DNA of 64,000 bases from Rhodobacter sp. SGA-6-6 (GTDB lineage: Bacteria; Pseudomonadota; Alphaproteobacteria; Rhodobacterales; Rhodobacteraceae). The notes beneath the pieces are model-generated. The model was not told the DNA's origin, ran no database searches, and saw only the letters and a program-made list of their open reading frames with translations. A program made the position numbers and the translations under genes. Below are positions 56,656 through 63,227 of this stretch, in pieces. Within the stretch, counting starts at the first letter, position 1. The number at the start of each line of letters is the position of its first letter. Where the stretch lies: assembly GCF_011043545.1 (NCBI RefSeq), contig NZ_JAAKGP010000005.1, forward strand, positions 124,001 to 188,000, in the 5' to 3' direction.

Positions 56656-57336
56656 TCACCTCCACCGCGGTGCCGGTTCCGCCGGCAGCCGCTGGTGGAA
56701 GCCGCAGTTGCCGCAGGGGCCGGTCAGTTCTCCGGTATGGCCGCAGTTGCTGCAGCAGCCGGTCTCGCCCTCCTCGCCCCGCTGAGCGCGGAACTCCACC
56801 GGCGGCACGATCGGCAGGCCCGGCTGCGGCGGGTCGGCGCAGAAGACCGAGACCTGGCCCGAGGGCTCCAGATAGGCCCGCCGGATCGAGCCGAGGTTTT
56901 CCACCCCCCGCAGCCGCAGCAGCTCCATCAGCTCCAGGCTGCCCATCTTCAGCTGGCTCAGCCCGCCGGTCTGGATGGTGCCGTCGCGCACCACCTCGAC
57001 CGGGTGGCCGTCGATCAGCCGCTTGGCCAGCCGATAGCGGCGGATCGCCATGTCGACGATCTTGTCGAGGAAGACCACCACCAGGATCGCCAGCATGGCG
57101 TGCAGGAGCGGCACCTCGGGGATGAAGAGCGAATCCCCGACGGCCGAGCCGAGCGCGATCACCAGCAGGAACTCCACCAGCGACAGCTGCGAGATGCTGC
57201 GCCCGCCGATCCAGCGCAGAAGCAGCATGGTCCAGGGCCAGATCACCAGAATGCGGAAGACGATCTCCAGCAGGAACAGCGGCGGCTCCTCGCCGATCAA
57301 CATGCGCTGCCAGTCGAAGGCGGTGATCTGGTCCAT
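56656..57336 (-). CDS. DUF421 (YetF-like) membrane protein with C-terminal zinc ribbon
   Basis: 226-residue protein. Three N-terminal transmembrane helices (LLEIVFRILVIWPWTMLLLR, LSLVEFLLVIALGSAVGDSL, LLHAMLAILVVVFLDKIVDM) precede the conserved cytoplasmic DUF421 domain (DGHPVEVVRDGTIQTGGLSQ, LRLRGVENLGSIRRAYLEPS). Unusually, the C-terminus adds a cysteine-rich CCSNCGHTGELTGPCGNCGF, a zinc-ribbon-like module. Start 57336 has AGGACC upstream; a promoter of EcfG type is 30 bp further. Function unknown; DUF421 proteins are linked to sporulation and stress in other bacteria. Confidence 0.82.
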   Translation of the reverse strand: MDQITAFDWQRMLIGEEPPLFLLEIVFRILVIWPWTMLLLRWIGGRSISQLSLVEFLLVIALGSAVGDSLFIPEVPLLHAMLAILVVVFLDKIVDMAIRRYRLAKRLIDGHPVEVVRDGTIQTGGLSQLKMGSLELMELLRLRGVENLGSIRRAYLEPSGQVSVFCADPPQPGLPIVPPVEFRAQRGEEGETGCCSNCGHTGELTGPCGNCGFHQRLPAEPAPRWR

Positions 57337-57365
57337 GGCGGTCCTGCGGTGTCGGGGCATGGCTC

Positions 57366-57390
57366 AACGCCGCAGGGCGCCGGACGTTCC
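57366..57390 (-). promoter_or_regulatory. EcfG-type promoter for DUF421 gene
   Basis: Minus strand GGAAC (57390-57386), 16 nt, CGTT (57369-57366); perfect spacing and sequence. Confidence 0.7.
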
Positions 57391-57402
57391 GCGGGGCCGG
57401 TG

Positions 57403-57428
57403 GGAACAACAGCGGCCTCCCGTGCGTT
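57403..57428 (+). promoter_or_regulatory. EcfG-type promoter for small membrane protein gene
   Basis: GGAAC (57403-57407), 17 nt, CGTT (57425-57428), divergent from the DUF421 promoter with 12 bp between the two -35 elements. Confidence 0.68.
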
Positions 57429-57459
57429 CCCTTGGGAACCACAAGGAAGGGAGGCCGGC

Positions 57460-57783
57460 ATGTCTGCGCCACAAACCAATCTGGAGAAGCAGCGGCGGCG
57501 GCATTGGGCGCCGCTTCTGGGCATCGCGGCCGTCACGCTGTTCGCGCTGGCGGTGATCGTCTACTGGCTGATGGAGGAGGCGGCGAATTCCGATCCGCCG
57601 CCGCCCGCCGGCACCGATGCGGGCACCGTCGAGGAACCGGCGCAATCCACCATCCCCGCCGAGACCATCGAGCCCGAGATGCAGGTCGGCGAGCCCGGCG
57701 ACACCGGCGCCGCCCCGCCGCGCGACCCGGTGCAGCAGGAAACCGTCCCGGCGCCGGACACGCCCGAAGCGCCGGCGGAATAG
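57460..57783 (+). CDS. Single-pass membrane protein with acidic Pro-rich tail
   Basis: 107 residues: short basic cytoplasmic start (LEKQRRRHWAPLL), one transmembrane helix (GIAAVTLFALAVIVYWLM) and an extracytoplasmic low-complexity acidic/proline tail (GTVEEPAQSTIPAETIEPEM). No known family. AAGGAAGGGAGG lies just before the ATG and an EcfG-type promoter precedes it. The next membrane protein gene starts 4 nt after the stop, so the two are co-transcribed. Confidence 0.75.
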   Translation: MSAPQTNLEKQRRRHWAPLLGIAAVTLFALAVIVYWLMEEAANSDPPPPAGTDAGTVEEPAQSTIPAETIEPEMQVGEPGDTGAAPPRDPVQQETVPAPDTPEAPAE

Positions 57784-57787
57784 GCCG

Positions 57788-58273
57788 ATGCTGCCGGAGA
57801 TCAGGACCCACCTGCGCACCGTCGCCCTGTCCGGCCTGGCCGCTGCGGTCCTGGCCGGGGCGGGGCTGGGGCTGATGTCGGCGGCGGAGAACGGATCGTT
57901 CCTCGCGCCTCTGAACGCCACCAGCCACTGGCTGTTCGGCGCCGAGGATGCGGCGCGGCCCGGCCTGCGGGCGGGGCCGACCACGGTCGGGCTGGCCACC
58001 CATGTCGCGGCCAGCCTGTTCTGGGCCGCGGTGATGGCGCTGGCGCTGTGGCGCTGGCGGATGACCCGCCCCCTGCCGCTGATGGCGGCGGGGCTGGCCA
58101 CCGCGGCGCTGGCGGGGCTGATCGACTACGGCATCCTGCCGCGGGCGCTGTCGCCCGGCTGGCATCTGGTGCTGCCGCCGGCGGCGGTGGCGGCGGGCTT
58201 CGCCTGTCTGGGGCTGGGAGCCGGGGCCTGGATGGCGCGCGAGGCTCCGGCCGAGCAGTCGCCGCCGCTGTGA
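57788..58273 (+). CDS. Four-helix integral membrane protein, unknown function
   Basis: 161 residues with about four transmembrane helices (ALSGLAAAVLAGAGLGLMSA, HVAASLFWAAVMALALWRW, LMAAGLATAALAGLIDYGIL, LVLPPAAVAAGFACLGLGAG). No family recognised. The helix pair around LIDYGILPRALSPGWHLV is a motif seen in small bacterial membrane proteins of stress loci, but no function can be assigned. Second gene of the operon from the 57403 promoter; its stop abuts the stop of convergent ecfG. Confidence 0.72.
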   Translation: MLPEIRTHLRTVALSGLAAAVLAGAGLGLMSAAENGSFLAPLNATSHWLFGAEDAARPGLRAGPTTVGLATHVAASLFWAAVMALALWRWRMTRPLPLMAAGLATAALAGLIDYGILPRALSPGWHLVLPPAAVAAGFACLGLGAGAWMAREAPAEQSPPL

Positions 58274-58792
58274 TCAGCCGGCCAGCGGGATCATCTCGGC
58301 CACCGAGGTTGCGCCGAGATCGGCCATGATCATCGCGCGCGCCCGGCTGACCCGGCTCTTGATCGTGCCGACCGGGCAGCCGCACAGCCGCGCCGCCTCG
58401 TCATGGCTCTTCTCCATCAGGAACACCACCACCAGCGCCTCGCGGTAGGGGTCCGGCAGGCGGCGGATGGCGGCGAGCAGCTGGGCGCGGCAGATGCCGA
58501 GGTCGTGGGCCGGCTGGCAGACCGTCTCCGCATCCGGCTCCCCGGCCTGTGCCCGGCGGATGCGGCGCAGGTCGGACCGCAGGCTGTTGCGCATGATGGT
58601 GAAAAGCCAGGCCCGCAGGTCGGTGCCGGGGGTGAAGCCGGAAATCCCGGCCAGGGCCTTGACCAGGGTGTCCTGCACCAAGTCGTCGGCGGCGTCGGAC
58701 TCGTGCATGAAGCTCCGCGCCAGAAGGCGCAGGGAGGGGATCAGTTCGAGGATTTCATCCGTGGTGTTCCCGCCCACCCCCTGCCGGGACAT
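58274..58792 (-). CDS. ecfG: EcfG-type general stress ECF sigma factor
   Basis: 172-residue sigma factor. Region 2 spans about residues 15-75 (ELIPSLRLLARSFMHESDAA, DLVQDTLVKALAGISGFTPG, DLRAWLFTIMRNSLRSDLRR) and region 4 about 105-160 (REALVVVFLMEKSHDEAARL, GCPVGTIKSRVSRARAMI). It directs transcription of GGAAC/cGTT promoters in Alphaproteobacteria. ATG 58792 has AAGGGGGAG 7 nt upstream. It follows the NepR-like gene by 98 bp, and an EcfG-type promoter lies in that gap, so it is probably autoregulated and held by NepR. Confidence 0.9.
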   Translation of the reverse strand: MSRQGVGGNTTDEILELIPSLRLLARSFMHESDAADDLVQDTLVKALAGISGFTPGTDLRAWLFTIMRNSLRSDLRRIRRAQAGEPDAETVCQPAHDLGICRAQLLAAIRRLPDPYREALVVVFLMEKSHDEAARLCGCPVGTIKSRVSRARAMIMADLGATSVAEMIPLAG

Positions 58793-58830
58793 CCGCCGCT
58801 CCCCCTTTTTGCCGATAGCATCCAAGGCGA

Positions 58831-58855
58831 AACCCGCAACCCGGCGATCGGTTCC
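58831..58855 (-). promoter_or_regulatory. EcfG-type promoter for ecfG (autoregulation)
   Basis: Minus strand GGAAC (58855-58851), 16 nt, GGTT (58834-58831), 39 bp before ecfG and 36 bp after the nepR-like stop. Confidence 0.66.
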
Positions 58856-58890
58856 CGCCAGGGTTGAAATTTTCTTGGATGGGCCGGGGC

Positions 58891-59118
58891 TCAGTCGGCC
58901 TCGCCCGTCTCCGGGGTCCGGCCGGCGGAGGCCGCGATGCGCTGGCGCTCCAGCGCCTGTTCCAGGGCAAGGGCGAGGCTGCGCAACCGTTCGGGAACCG
59001 GCTCGGCCGCCACGGCATCGAGCAGCTGGCGGGCGCAGGCCCGCAGGGCCTGGGTTTCGGCATCGTCTGCCGTGTCGTCCTCCCCGATTGCGGCAGGGGA
59101 CTTTTCGTTGCTGAACAT
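58891..59118 (-). CDS. nepR: NepR-like anti-sigma factor
   Basis: 75-residue acidic protein. An intrinsically disordered-looking N-terminus (EKSPAAIGEDDTADDAETQ) is followed by the helical core RACARQLLDAVAAEPVPERL / RSLALALEQALERQR. The EPVPERL-helix is the hallmark of NepR, which wraps around EcfG regions 2 and 4 and is titrated by phosphorylated PhyR. Position directly before ecfG on the same strand is the canonical order. GGAAGGG precedes the ATG. The similarity is confined to a short core, so the assignment rests on motif plus context. Confidence 0.68.
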   Translation of the reverse strand: MFSNEKSPAAIGEDDTADDAETQALRACARQLLDAVAAEPVPERLRSLALALEQALERQRIAASAGRTPETGEAD

Positions 59119-59163
59119 TGCGCCCTTCCAAATCGGCAAAGGTCCGTCGGGACAGTATAGATC

Positions 59164-59196
59164 GGTCCGGGCGGGATAGACCAGCCCGCCCGGACC
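59164..59196. promoter_or_regulatory. Strong hairpin upstream of nepR
   Basis: GGTCCGGGCGGG and CCCGCCCGGACC pair over 12 bp with a nine-base loop, between the BON-domain gene stop (59258) and nepR. No T-run follows on the minus strand; TATACT (59160-59155 on the minus strand) beyond it resembles a -10 box for nepR. It may terminate BON transcription or act on nepR initiation. Confidence 0.5.
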
Positions 59197-59257
59197 ACAT
59201 TGCGGAAACAGTCTTTGCGTCCCCCGCCGCGCCGGCTGCGGGCGGCGGGTGCGGGTC

Positions 59258-59776
59258 TCAGCTGCCGCGGACATGCAGGTGGTTCTGCACATCGGCGACG
59301 CCCGCCGAGTCCCGGGCGCAACGCTCGGCCGCCTGCTTCATCCGCTGCGACCCGACATGGCCGTGCAGGGTGACCAGACCCTCCGAGACGGTGACGAGGA
59401 TGCCGCGGGCGTCGATGGTGTCGGCATCGGTCAGCCGGTCGCAGACATCCTCGCGGATGCGGTCGTCGCTGCGCCGGTAGCCGCGGGGGCCGAGCCCGCG
59501 GAAGCCGCCGTCGGCGGGACCCCGCGGCGGCAGGCCGGGATCGGCGCCGCCGCCGCGGCGGCCATACCAGTCCTGATCGTCGTAATGGCGCTGGTGCCGC
59601 ACGAAACCGTAGGCATGGCCCTCGTCCTGCCGGGGGGTGTAGTCGTCATGCGCCCGGCCCGGCGCCCTGTCCTGCCCGCTGTCCAGCCCCCGCATCCGCT
59701 GGGCGGGCAACCGGAGATCGAGATCCTCGGGGTAACCGAACCTTTCGCGCCGCGGCCCGAAACGTGACTGCGCCAT
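59258..59776 (-). CDS. BON domain protein with Arg/Gly/Asp-rich N-terminal region
   Basis: 172 residues. The N-terminal 95 residues are charged and disordered (FGPRRERFGYPEDLDLRLPA, YDDQDWYGRRGGGADPG). The C-terminal 65 residues are a BON domain: DRIREDVCDRLTDADTIDAR, ILVTVSEGLVTLHGHVGSQR and AGVADVQNHLHVRGS. BON domains bind phospholipid or surfaces in OsmY-like stress proteins; no signal peptide is visible here, so a cytoplasmic place is likely. ATG 59776 has GGAGCAGGA upstream; EcfG-type promoter at 59816. Confidence 0.84.
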   Translation of the reverse strand: MAQSRFGPRRERFGYPEDLDLRLPAQRMRGLDSGQDRAPGRAHDDYTPRQDEGHAYGFVRHQRHYDDQDWYGRRGGGADPGLPPRGPADGGFRGLGPRGYRRSDDRIREDVCDRLTDADTIDARGILVTVSEGLVTLHGHVGSQRMKQAAERCARDSAGVADVQNHLHVRGS

Positions 59777-59815
59777 GTCCTGCTCCTGCTGTCTGTCATG
59801 GTCCAAGGCAGGAGG

Positions 59816-59840
59816 AACCGGGCAGGGGAAGGAATGTTCC
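59816..59840 (-). promoter_or_regulatory. EcfG-type promoter for BON gene
   Basis: Minus strand GGAAC (59840-59836), 16 nt, GGTT (59819-59816). Confidence 0.66.
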
Positions 59841-59861
59841 GGCGCAGGAGGCGGCCGTGGG

Positions 59862-60536
59862 TCAGATCATGTAGCCGCGGCCGTTGCGGCAGAATTCGTA
59901 TTCCAGCCGGGCCAGCAGCCAGTCGGACAGGCCATGGGGCGGGCAATCCTCGACCTCGCGGATCGCCTCGACCAGCACCGCCTCAATCAGCCGGTCGGCG
60001 GCGGCGCTGTCGTGGACCAGCTGGCACGCCAGCACCCGCAGCTGCGGGATCAGATCGCAGGGGCCGGGCAGGGGAACGGCCGGCCGGGCCTGGCCGTGCA
60101 GGTCGGCCAGCAGATCGGCGGTGGGGCTGGGCTTGCGGTGCAGGCTGGCGTGCTTCAGCCGGACCGGCAGCGCGCTGGCCGGCAGGCCGGTGTGGAACAG
60201 GAACGGCCGCTGCCGGGCCTGGAACCTGTCGGCCAGCGGGAAGGACAGTTCCTGACCGACCTCGATGTCCAGGATCGCCGCATCCGCCCGGTCCTCGATC
60301 CGCAGCGCCGCCCCGACCGAGGAGAACGGGCCGATCACCATGTCGCCCGAGCGGCGGATCTCCCGCGCCAGCTGGCCGGCCAGCAGGAGGTCGCCCTCCA
60401 GCACCAGGATGCGCAGCCCCTCGCCGGGGCGGGGAGCGGCATCGCCGGACTGGCTTTCGCCCGGCGGAGCGGGCAGGCCCTTGGACGAGGGTTCGATCGC
60501 AAGGCGGTTCAGCGGATCAGGTGCCGGCCGGTTCAT
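59862..60536 (-). CDS. Response regulator: receiver domain followed by sigma-region-2-like domain (reversed PhyR-like)
   Basis: 224 residues. About residues 41-146 form a receiver domain (LRILVLEGDLLLAGQLAREI, ADAAILDIEVG with phospho-acceptor Asp90, Thr116 in FLFHTGLP, Lys135 in HRKPSP); one of the two usual N-terminal acidic residues is Gly (L-E-G-D). Residues about 161-215, DLIPQLRVLACQLVHDSAAA and DRLIEAVLVEAIREVE, align with region 2 of the EcfG at 58274 (ELIPSLRLLARSFMHESDAA, DLVQDTLVKALAGIS): about 20 identities in 60 including LIP.LR.LA, H.S.AAD and the W-L after the loop. PhyR has the sigma-like part first and the receiver last; here it is reversed and region 4 is absent. GGAGGACCG precedes the ATG. 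Confidence 0.75.
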   Translation of the reverse strand: MNRPAPDPLNRLAIEPSSKGLPAPPGESQSGDAAPRPGEGLRILVLEGDLLLAGQLAREIRRSGDMVIGPFSSVGAALRIEDRADAAILDIEVGQELSFPLADRFQARQRPFLFHTGLPASALPVRLKHASLHRKPSPTADLLADLHGQARPAVPLPGPCDLIPQLRVLACQLVHDSAAADRLIEAVLVEAIREVEDCPPHGLSDWLLARLEYEFCRNGRGYMI

Positions 60537-60711
60537 CGGTCCTCCATGGCCGCGGTCCGCGGCATGTCAGGGCGCCGGAGCGCGGGCGGGGACAGTGAGG
60601 TGACCGGCCATGCGGAAGGGCGCGGTCGGGAAAGCATGGCGGATATGGCCCCGGCGGGGGCTCTTCGCAACAGCGGAAGGCGGAAGCCCCGCAGTCATGG
60701 GCGGAGTCTTG

Positions 60712-60993
60712 CTAGCCCGAGACCGCGAAGCCCAGGAAGATCGCCGCCACCAGCAGGACCAGCACCACGACGCCCAGCAGGACGGGCGATACCGGCGGCG
60801 ACACCGGAGGCAGCACGGGGGGCTCTCCGGGCTGCGGCATCGCTTCGCCGGCCGGCGGAGGCGGCGGTCCGGGGGCGATCTTGTCCTCGGTGCCGCGGAC
60901 GGGCGCCGCCGGATCGGGCGGGATTTCCGTTGCGGCGGTCCGCGGCCGGGCGGCGATGTCTTCCTCGCGCGGGGTGGTCGGGGGTTGGGCCAT
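60712..60993 (-). CDS. Pro-rich tail-anchored membrane protein
   Basis: 93 residues: about 65 residues of proline/acidic low complexity (IAPGPPPPPAGEAMPQPGEP) then a C-terminal transmembrane helix (VLLGVVVLVLLVAAIFLGFA) ending in VSG. No family recognised. It begins 15 nt after the Nudix gene stop on the same strand. The following 175 bp to the response regulator show no further gene. Confidence 0.62.
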   Translation of the reverse strand: MAQPPTTPREEDIAARPRTAATEIPPDPAAPVRGTEDKIAPGPPPPPAGEAMPQPGEPPVLPPVSPPVSPVLLGVVVLVLLVAAIFLGFAVSG

Positions 60994-61008
60994 GTCTTGG
61001 GTCCTCCT

Positions 61009-61473
61009 TCACAGTCGGGCGACCAAGGCGGCAAGGCCGGGGTCGCCGATGACGGAGCGGGCCTCGCCCGCGCCGATCCACAGTCGCTCGCGTTCCGCCG
61101 CCTCCTTCCACTGGGGAAGCAGAAGCCCCACCCGCAGCGGAAAGACGGTGACCTGCACCGGCACGGCGACCGGCGGGCCGGCGGAGCCGGGCGGAGTTTC
61201 CAGCAGCTTGTCGTAGCGGTAGCTGCCCAGGGGAACCGGCCCGGTGGTGCCGTAGACGCCGGCTTCCTCCATCGCCTCGATCTCGGCGGCGCGGTCCGGG
61301 GCGCAGCCCGCCATCGGCCAGCCCTTGGGGATGATCAGGCGGCGGGTGCGGCGGCTGGTCACCAGCAGCACCTCGGTCCGTCCGCGCTGCTGCCGCCAGG
61401 GCAGGGCGGCGACCTGGAGTGCGGGCTGCCCGCTGTGCAGCGCCCTGCGGATCATCCTCGCCTTCGCGCCCAT
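61009..61473 (-). CDS. Nudix hydrolase, diphosphoinositol-polyphosphate-phosphohydrolase-like
   Basis: 154-residue Nudix protein. After a strand-rich start (VAALPWRQQRGRTEVLLVTS) comes RLIIPKGWPMAGCAPDRAAE-IEAMEEAGVYG, the Nudix box with the E-x3-EE metal ligands kept but the usual Arg replaced by Glu, as in DIPP-like members. YRYDKLLETPP then VTVFPLRVGLLLPQWKEAAE continue the fold. Acts on nucleoside diphosphates linked to another moiety; substrate unknown. It starts 8 nt after the DUF892-B stop; ribosome site weak. Confidence 0.84.
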   Translation of the reverse strand: MGAKARMIRRALHSGQPALQVAALPWRQQRGRTEVLLVTSRRTRRLIIPKGWPMAGCAPDRAAEIEAMEEAGVYGTTGPVPLGSYRYDKLLETPPGSAGPPVAVPVQVTVFPLRVGLLLPQWKEAAERERLWIGAGEARSVIGDPGLAALVARL

Positions 61474-61481
61474 CGGTCCGG

Positions 61482-61991
61482 TCAGCCCCCCATCGGGGCG
61501 GCTTCCTGCGCGCGGGCGAGGAACTGCCGGGTGGTCTCGTCGAGATGCTCGCGCAGCCATTCTGCCATCGAAAGCTCTTCGGCGAGGTTGCGCTCGAAGG
61601 CCGCGATGGCGCGTCGGTCGCCCAGAAGCGTGGCGGCAGAGATCAGCACCCGGTAGGCGGCGATCTCCATCTGCTCGAAGGTGTAGCCGGCCATCGCGCC
61701 CTTCACCACCTCGTCGGCGGCGAAGAGCCCGCTCATCGCCTGGCTGGCGCCGGTGACCTTGCCGAGCGTGTCCTTCAGCAGCGAGGGGCCGCCGTCCGTC
61801 GCCTCCAGCAGGTGGCGCAACTCGCGGGCCTGCCGCTCGGTTTCGAGGATGTGTTCGCCTATGCGGGCGCGCAGGGCGGGATAGTCCTCCAGCCGGCCTT
61901 CCATGGCGCGCATCATGCTGAGCGCCTGTTCCTCCATCGCATGGGCGTCGCGGAGCCAGTCGAGATAATGCTTGCGGATGATGTCCATCAT
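61482..61991 (-). CDS. DUF892 (YciE-like) ferritin-like protein B
   Basis: 169 residues, a clear paralogue of protein A (47744): HYLDWLRDAHAMEEQALSMM, FEQMEIAAYRVLISAATLLG and FERNLAEELSMAEWLREHLD keep the metal-ligand spacing. Preceded by AAAGGACAGC. No EcfG-type promoter was found in the short gap upstream, which instead holds the terminator of the neighbouring gene, so its own promoter is unclear. Co-directional with the Nudix gene. Confidence 0.88.
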   Translation of the reverse strand: MMDIIRKHYLDWLRDAHAMEEQALSMMRAMEGRLEDYPALRARIGEHILETERQARELRHLLEATDGGPSLLKDTLGKVTGASQAMSGLFAADEVVKGAMAGYTFEQMEIAAYRVLISAATLLGDRRAIAAFERNLAEELSMAEWLREHLDETTRQFLARAQEAAPMGG

Positions 61992-62017
61992 GCTGTCCTT
62001 TCCCCTGCGCCGGGGAA

Positions 62018-62045
62018 GGAAAGAGGGGCCGCAGCCCCTCTTTCC
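62018..62045 (-). terminator. Terminator after RG/RD-rich repeat protein gene
   Basis: GGAAAGAGGGGC and GCCCCTCTTTCC pair over 12 bp with loop CGCA; on the minus strand the stem runs into CTTTCC. It lies 10 nt after the minus-strand stop. Confidence 0.72.
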
Positions 62046-62054
62046 GGTTCCGCC

Positions 62055-62786
62055 TCAGCGCCGGCCGCGCCCGTAGGAGCGGTCGTCGTCATCGTCGCGG
62101 CGGCTGTCCCAGCCGCGGCGCGCCGCTTCGGCATGGCCTTCACGGTCGCCGAACCAGCCCTGCCCGCGCGAGGAACCGCCGCTGCGGTCGTCGTCGTAAC
62201 GGCTGCTGCTGCTGCCGCGCCGGCCGCGGTCGTCGTCGTAGCCGCGGGAGGAGTGGCGGTCGTCGTCGTCGTAACGGCGATGCTCCCATCCCAGCCGGGC
62301 CGCTTCGGCATGGCCGCGCGAGTCGCCGAACCAGCCGCCCTGGCCGCGGTCGCGATCGTCGTCGTCCCGGCGCGAGGAATAGCGGCGGTCGTCGTCGTCA
62401 TAGCGCGACGAAGCCCGGCTGCCGCCGCGGCGGTCGTCGTCGCTGGTAAAACGCCCGCGGTCGTCGCGCTCGCGCCCGCTGCGGTCGTCGTAACCGCCCC
62501 GCCCGCCGCCGGAGCGTCCGCCGCGGTCGTCGTCGCTCATGAAGCGGCCGCGGTCGTCACGCTCGCGCCCGCTGCGGTCGTCCGAGCCGCCGCGCCCGCC
62601 GCCATAGGAACGGCTGCCGCCGCGGTCATCGTCGCTCATGAAACGGCCGCGGTCGTCGCGCTCGCGTCCGCTGCGGTCGTCATAGCCGCCGCGTCCGCCG
62701 CCGTAGGACCGTCCGCCGCCGCGGTCGTCATCGCTGACGAAGCGGCCGCGCTCGTCGCGCTCGGGCATGTCGGAATATCTCGGCAT
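62055..62786 (-). CDS. Arg/Asp/Gly-rich tandem-repeat stress protein with KGG-like C-terminus
   Basis: 243 residues. Four tandem copies of an about 33-residue unit (99 bp period, third copy 6 bp shorter) with core RDERGRFVSDDDRGGGRSYG / GGRGGYDDRSGRE fill the first half; two copies of WFGDSRGHAEAARLGWEHRR / WFGDREGHAEAARRGWDSRR lie in the second half. The latter resemble the GHAEAARKGG-type stress (YciG/con-10-like) repeats. Strongly charged, no membrane segment, likely disordered. AAGGAGG lies 6 nt before the ATG. Probably in one operon with the Q/N-rich gene upstream, under the promoter at 63094. Confidence 0.72.
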   Translation of the reverse strand: MPRYSDMPERDERGRFVSDDDRGGGRSYGGGRGGYDDRSGRERDDRGRFMSDDDRGGSRSYGGGRGGSDDRSGRERDDRGRFMSDDDRGGRSGGGRGGYDDRSGRERDDRGRFTSDDDRRGGSRASSRYDDDDRRYSSRRDDDDRDRGQGGWFGDSRGHAEAARLGWEHRRYDDDDRHSSRGYDDDRGRRGSSSSRYDDDRSGGSSRGQGWFGDREGHAEAARRGWDSRRDDDDDRSYGRGRR

Positions 62787-62827
62787 CACGTCCTCCTTGA
62801 TTGCCGTGTCTTCGGATGGCGGCGGGA

Positions 62828-63037
62828 TCAGCCGCGCTGCGGATCGCGGTTGCGGTCCTGCTGGCCCGGCTGCTGCCGGTTGCGGTCGTTTTCCTGCTGC
62901 TACTGCTTGTTGCGGTCGTTCTCCTGCTGGGGCTGGCGGTTGCGGTCCTGCCCCTGACCGCCCTGCTGCGCGGGATTGTCCCGGCCGCCCTGGGTCTGGT
63001 TGCGGTCCTTCGGGTTGTTGTTTTGCTGGTTGGCCAT
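62828..63037 (-). pseudogene. Small Gln/Asn/Arg-rich protein, interrupted by in-frame TAG
   Basis: ATG 63037 (GGAGG 9 nt upstream) gives MANQQNNNPKDRNQTQGGRD, then QPQQENDRNKQ and a TAG at 62902-62900 after 45 residues. The same frame continues QQENDRNRQQPGQQDRNRDP to a TGA at 62828. The pieces before and after the TAG are near-duplicates (QQENDRNK / QQENDRNR), so a CAG-to-TAG change in a tandem repeat is likely. Either a shortened 45-residue protein is made or the gene is broken. Behind an EcfG-type promoter. Confidence 0.6.
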
Positions 63038-63093
63038 GGGTCTTTCCTCCTTGGGAGAGCAGGCAGCCGCTCCATTGCGGCGTGCCCGGAATG

Positions 63094-63118
63094 AACCGCC
63101 GGCCCGGGGGGATGTTCC
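63094..63118 (-). promoter_or_regulatory. EcfG-type promoter for Q/N-rich and RG/RD-rich genes
   Basis: Minus strand GGAAC (63118-63114), 16 nt, GGTT (63097-63094), 57 bp before the ATG at 63037. Confidence 0.66.
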
Positions 63119-63227
63119 GGCGAAAAATGCCCGGATGCGGCGGGCGGGGCAAAGCGGCGGAACCCCGCCGGATGCGAAAGGGCGGCCCCCGAGGGGACCG
63201 CCCGCCCGTCCTGAAGCTGCGCCCGCA

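Noticed and set aside
62900-62902. In-frame TAG as a pyrrolysine codon, prompted by the MttB-family gene
   Set aside because: The MttB-like gene has no in-frame TAG, no pyl genes are seen, and the TAG lies in an unrelated Q-rich repeat.
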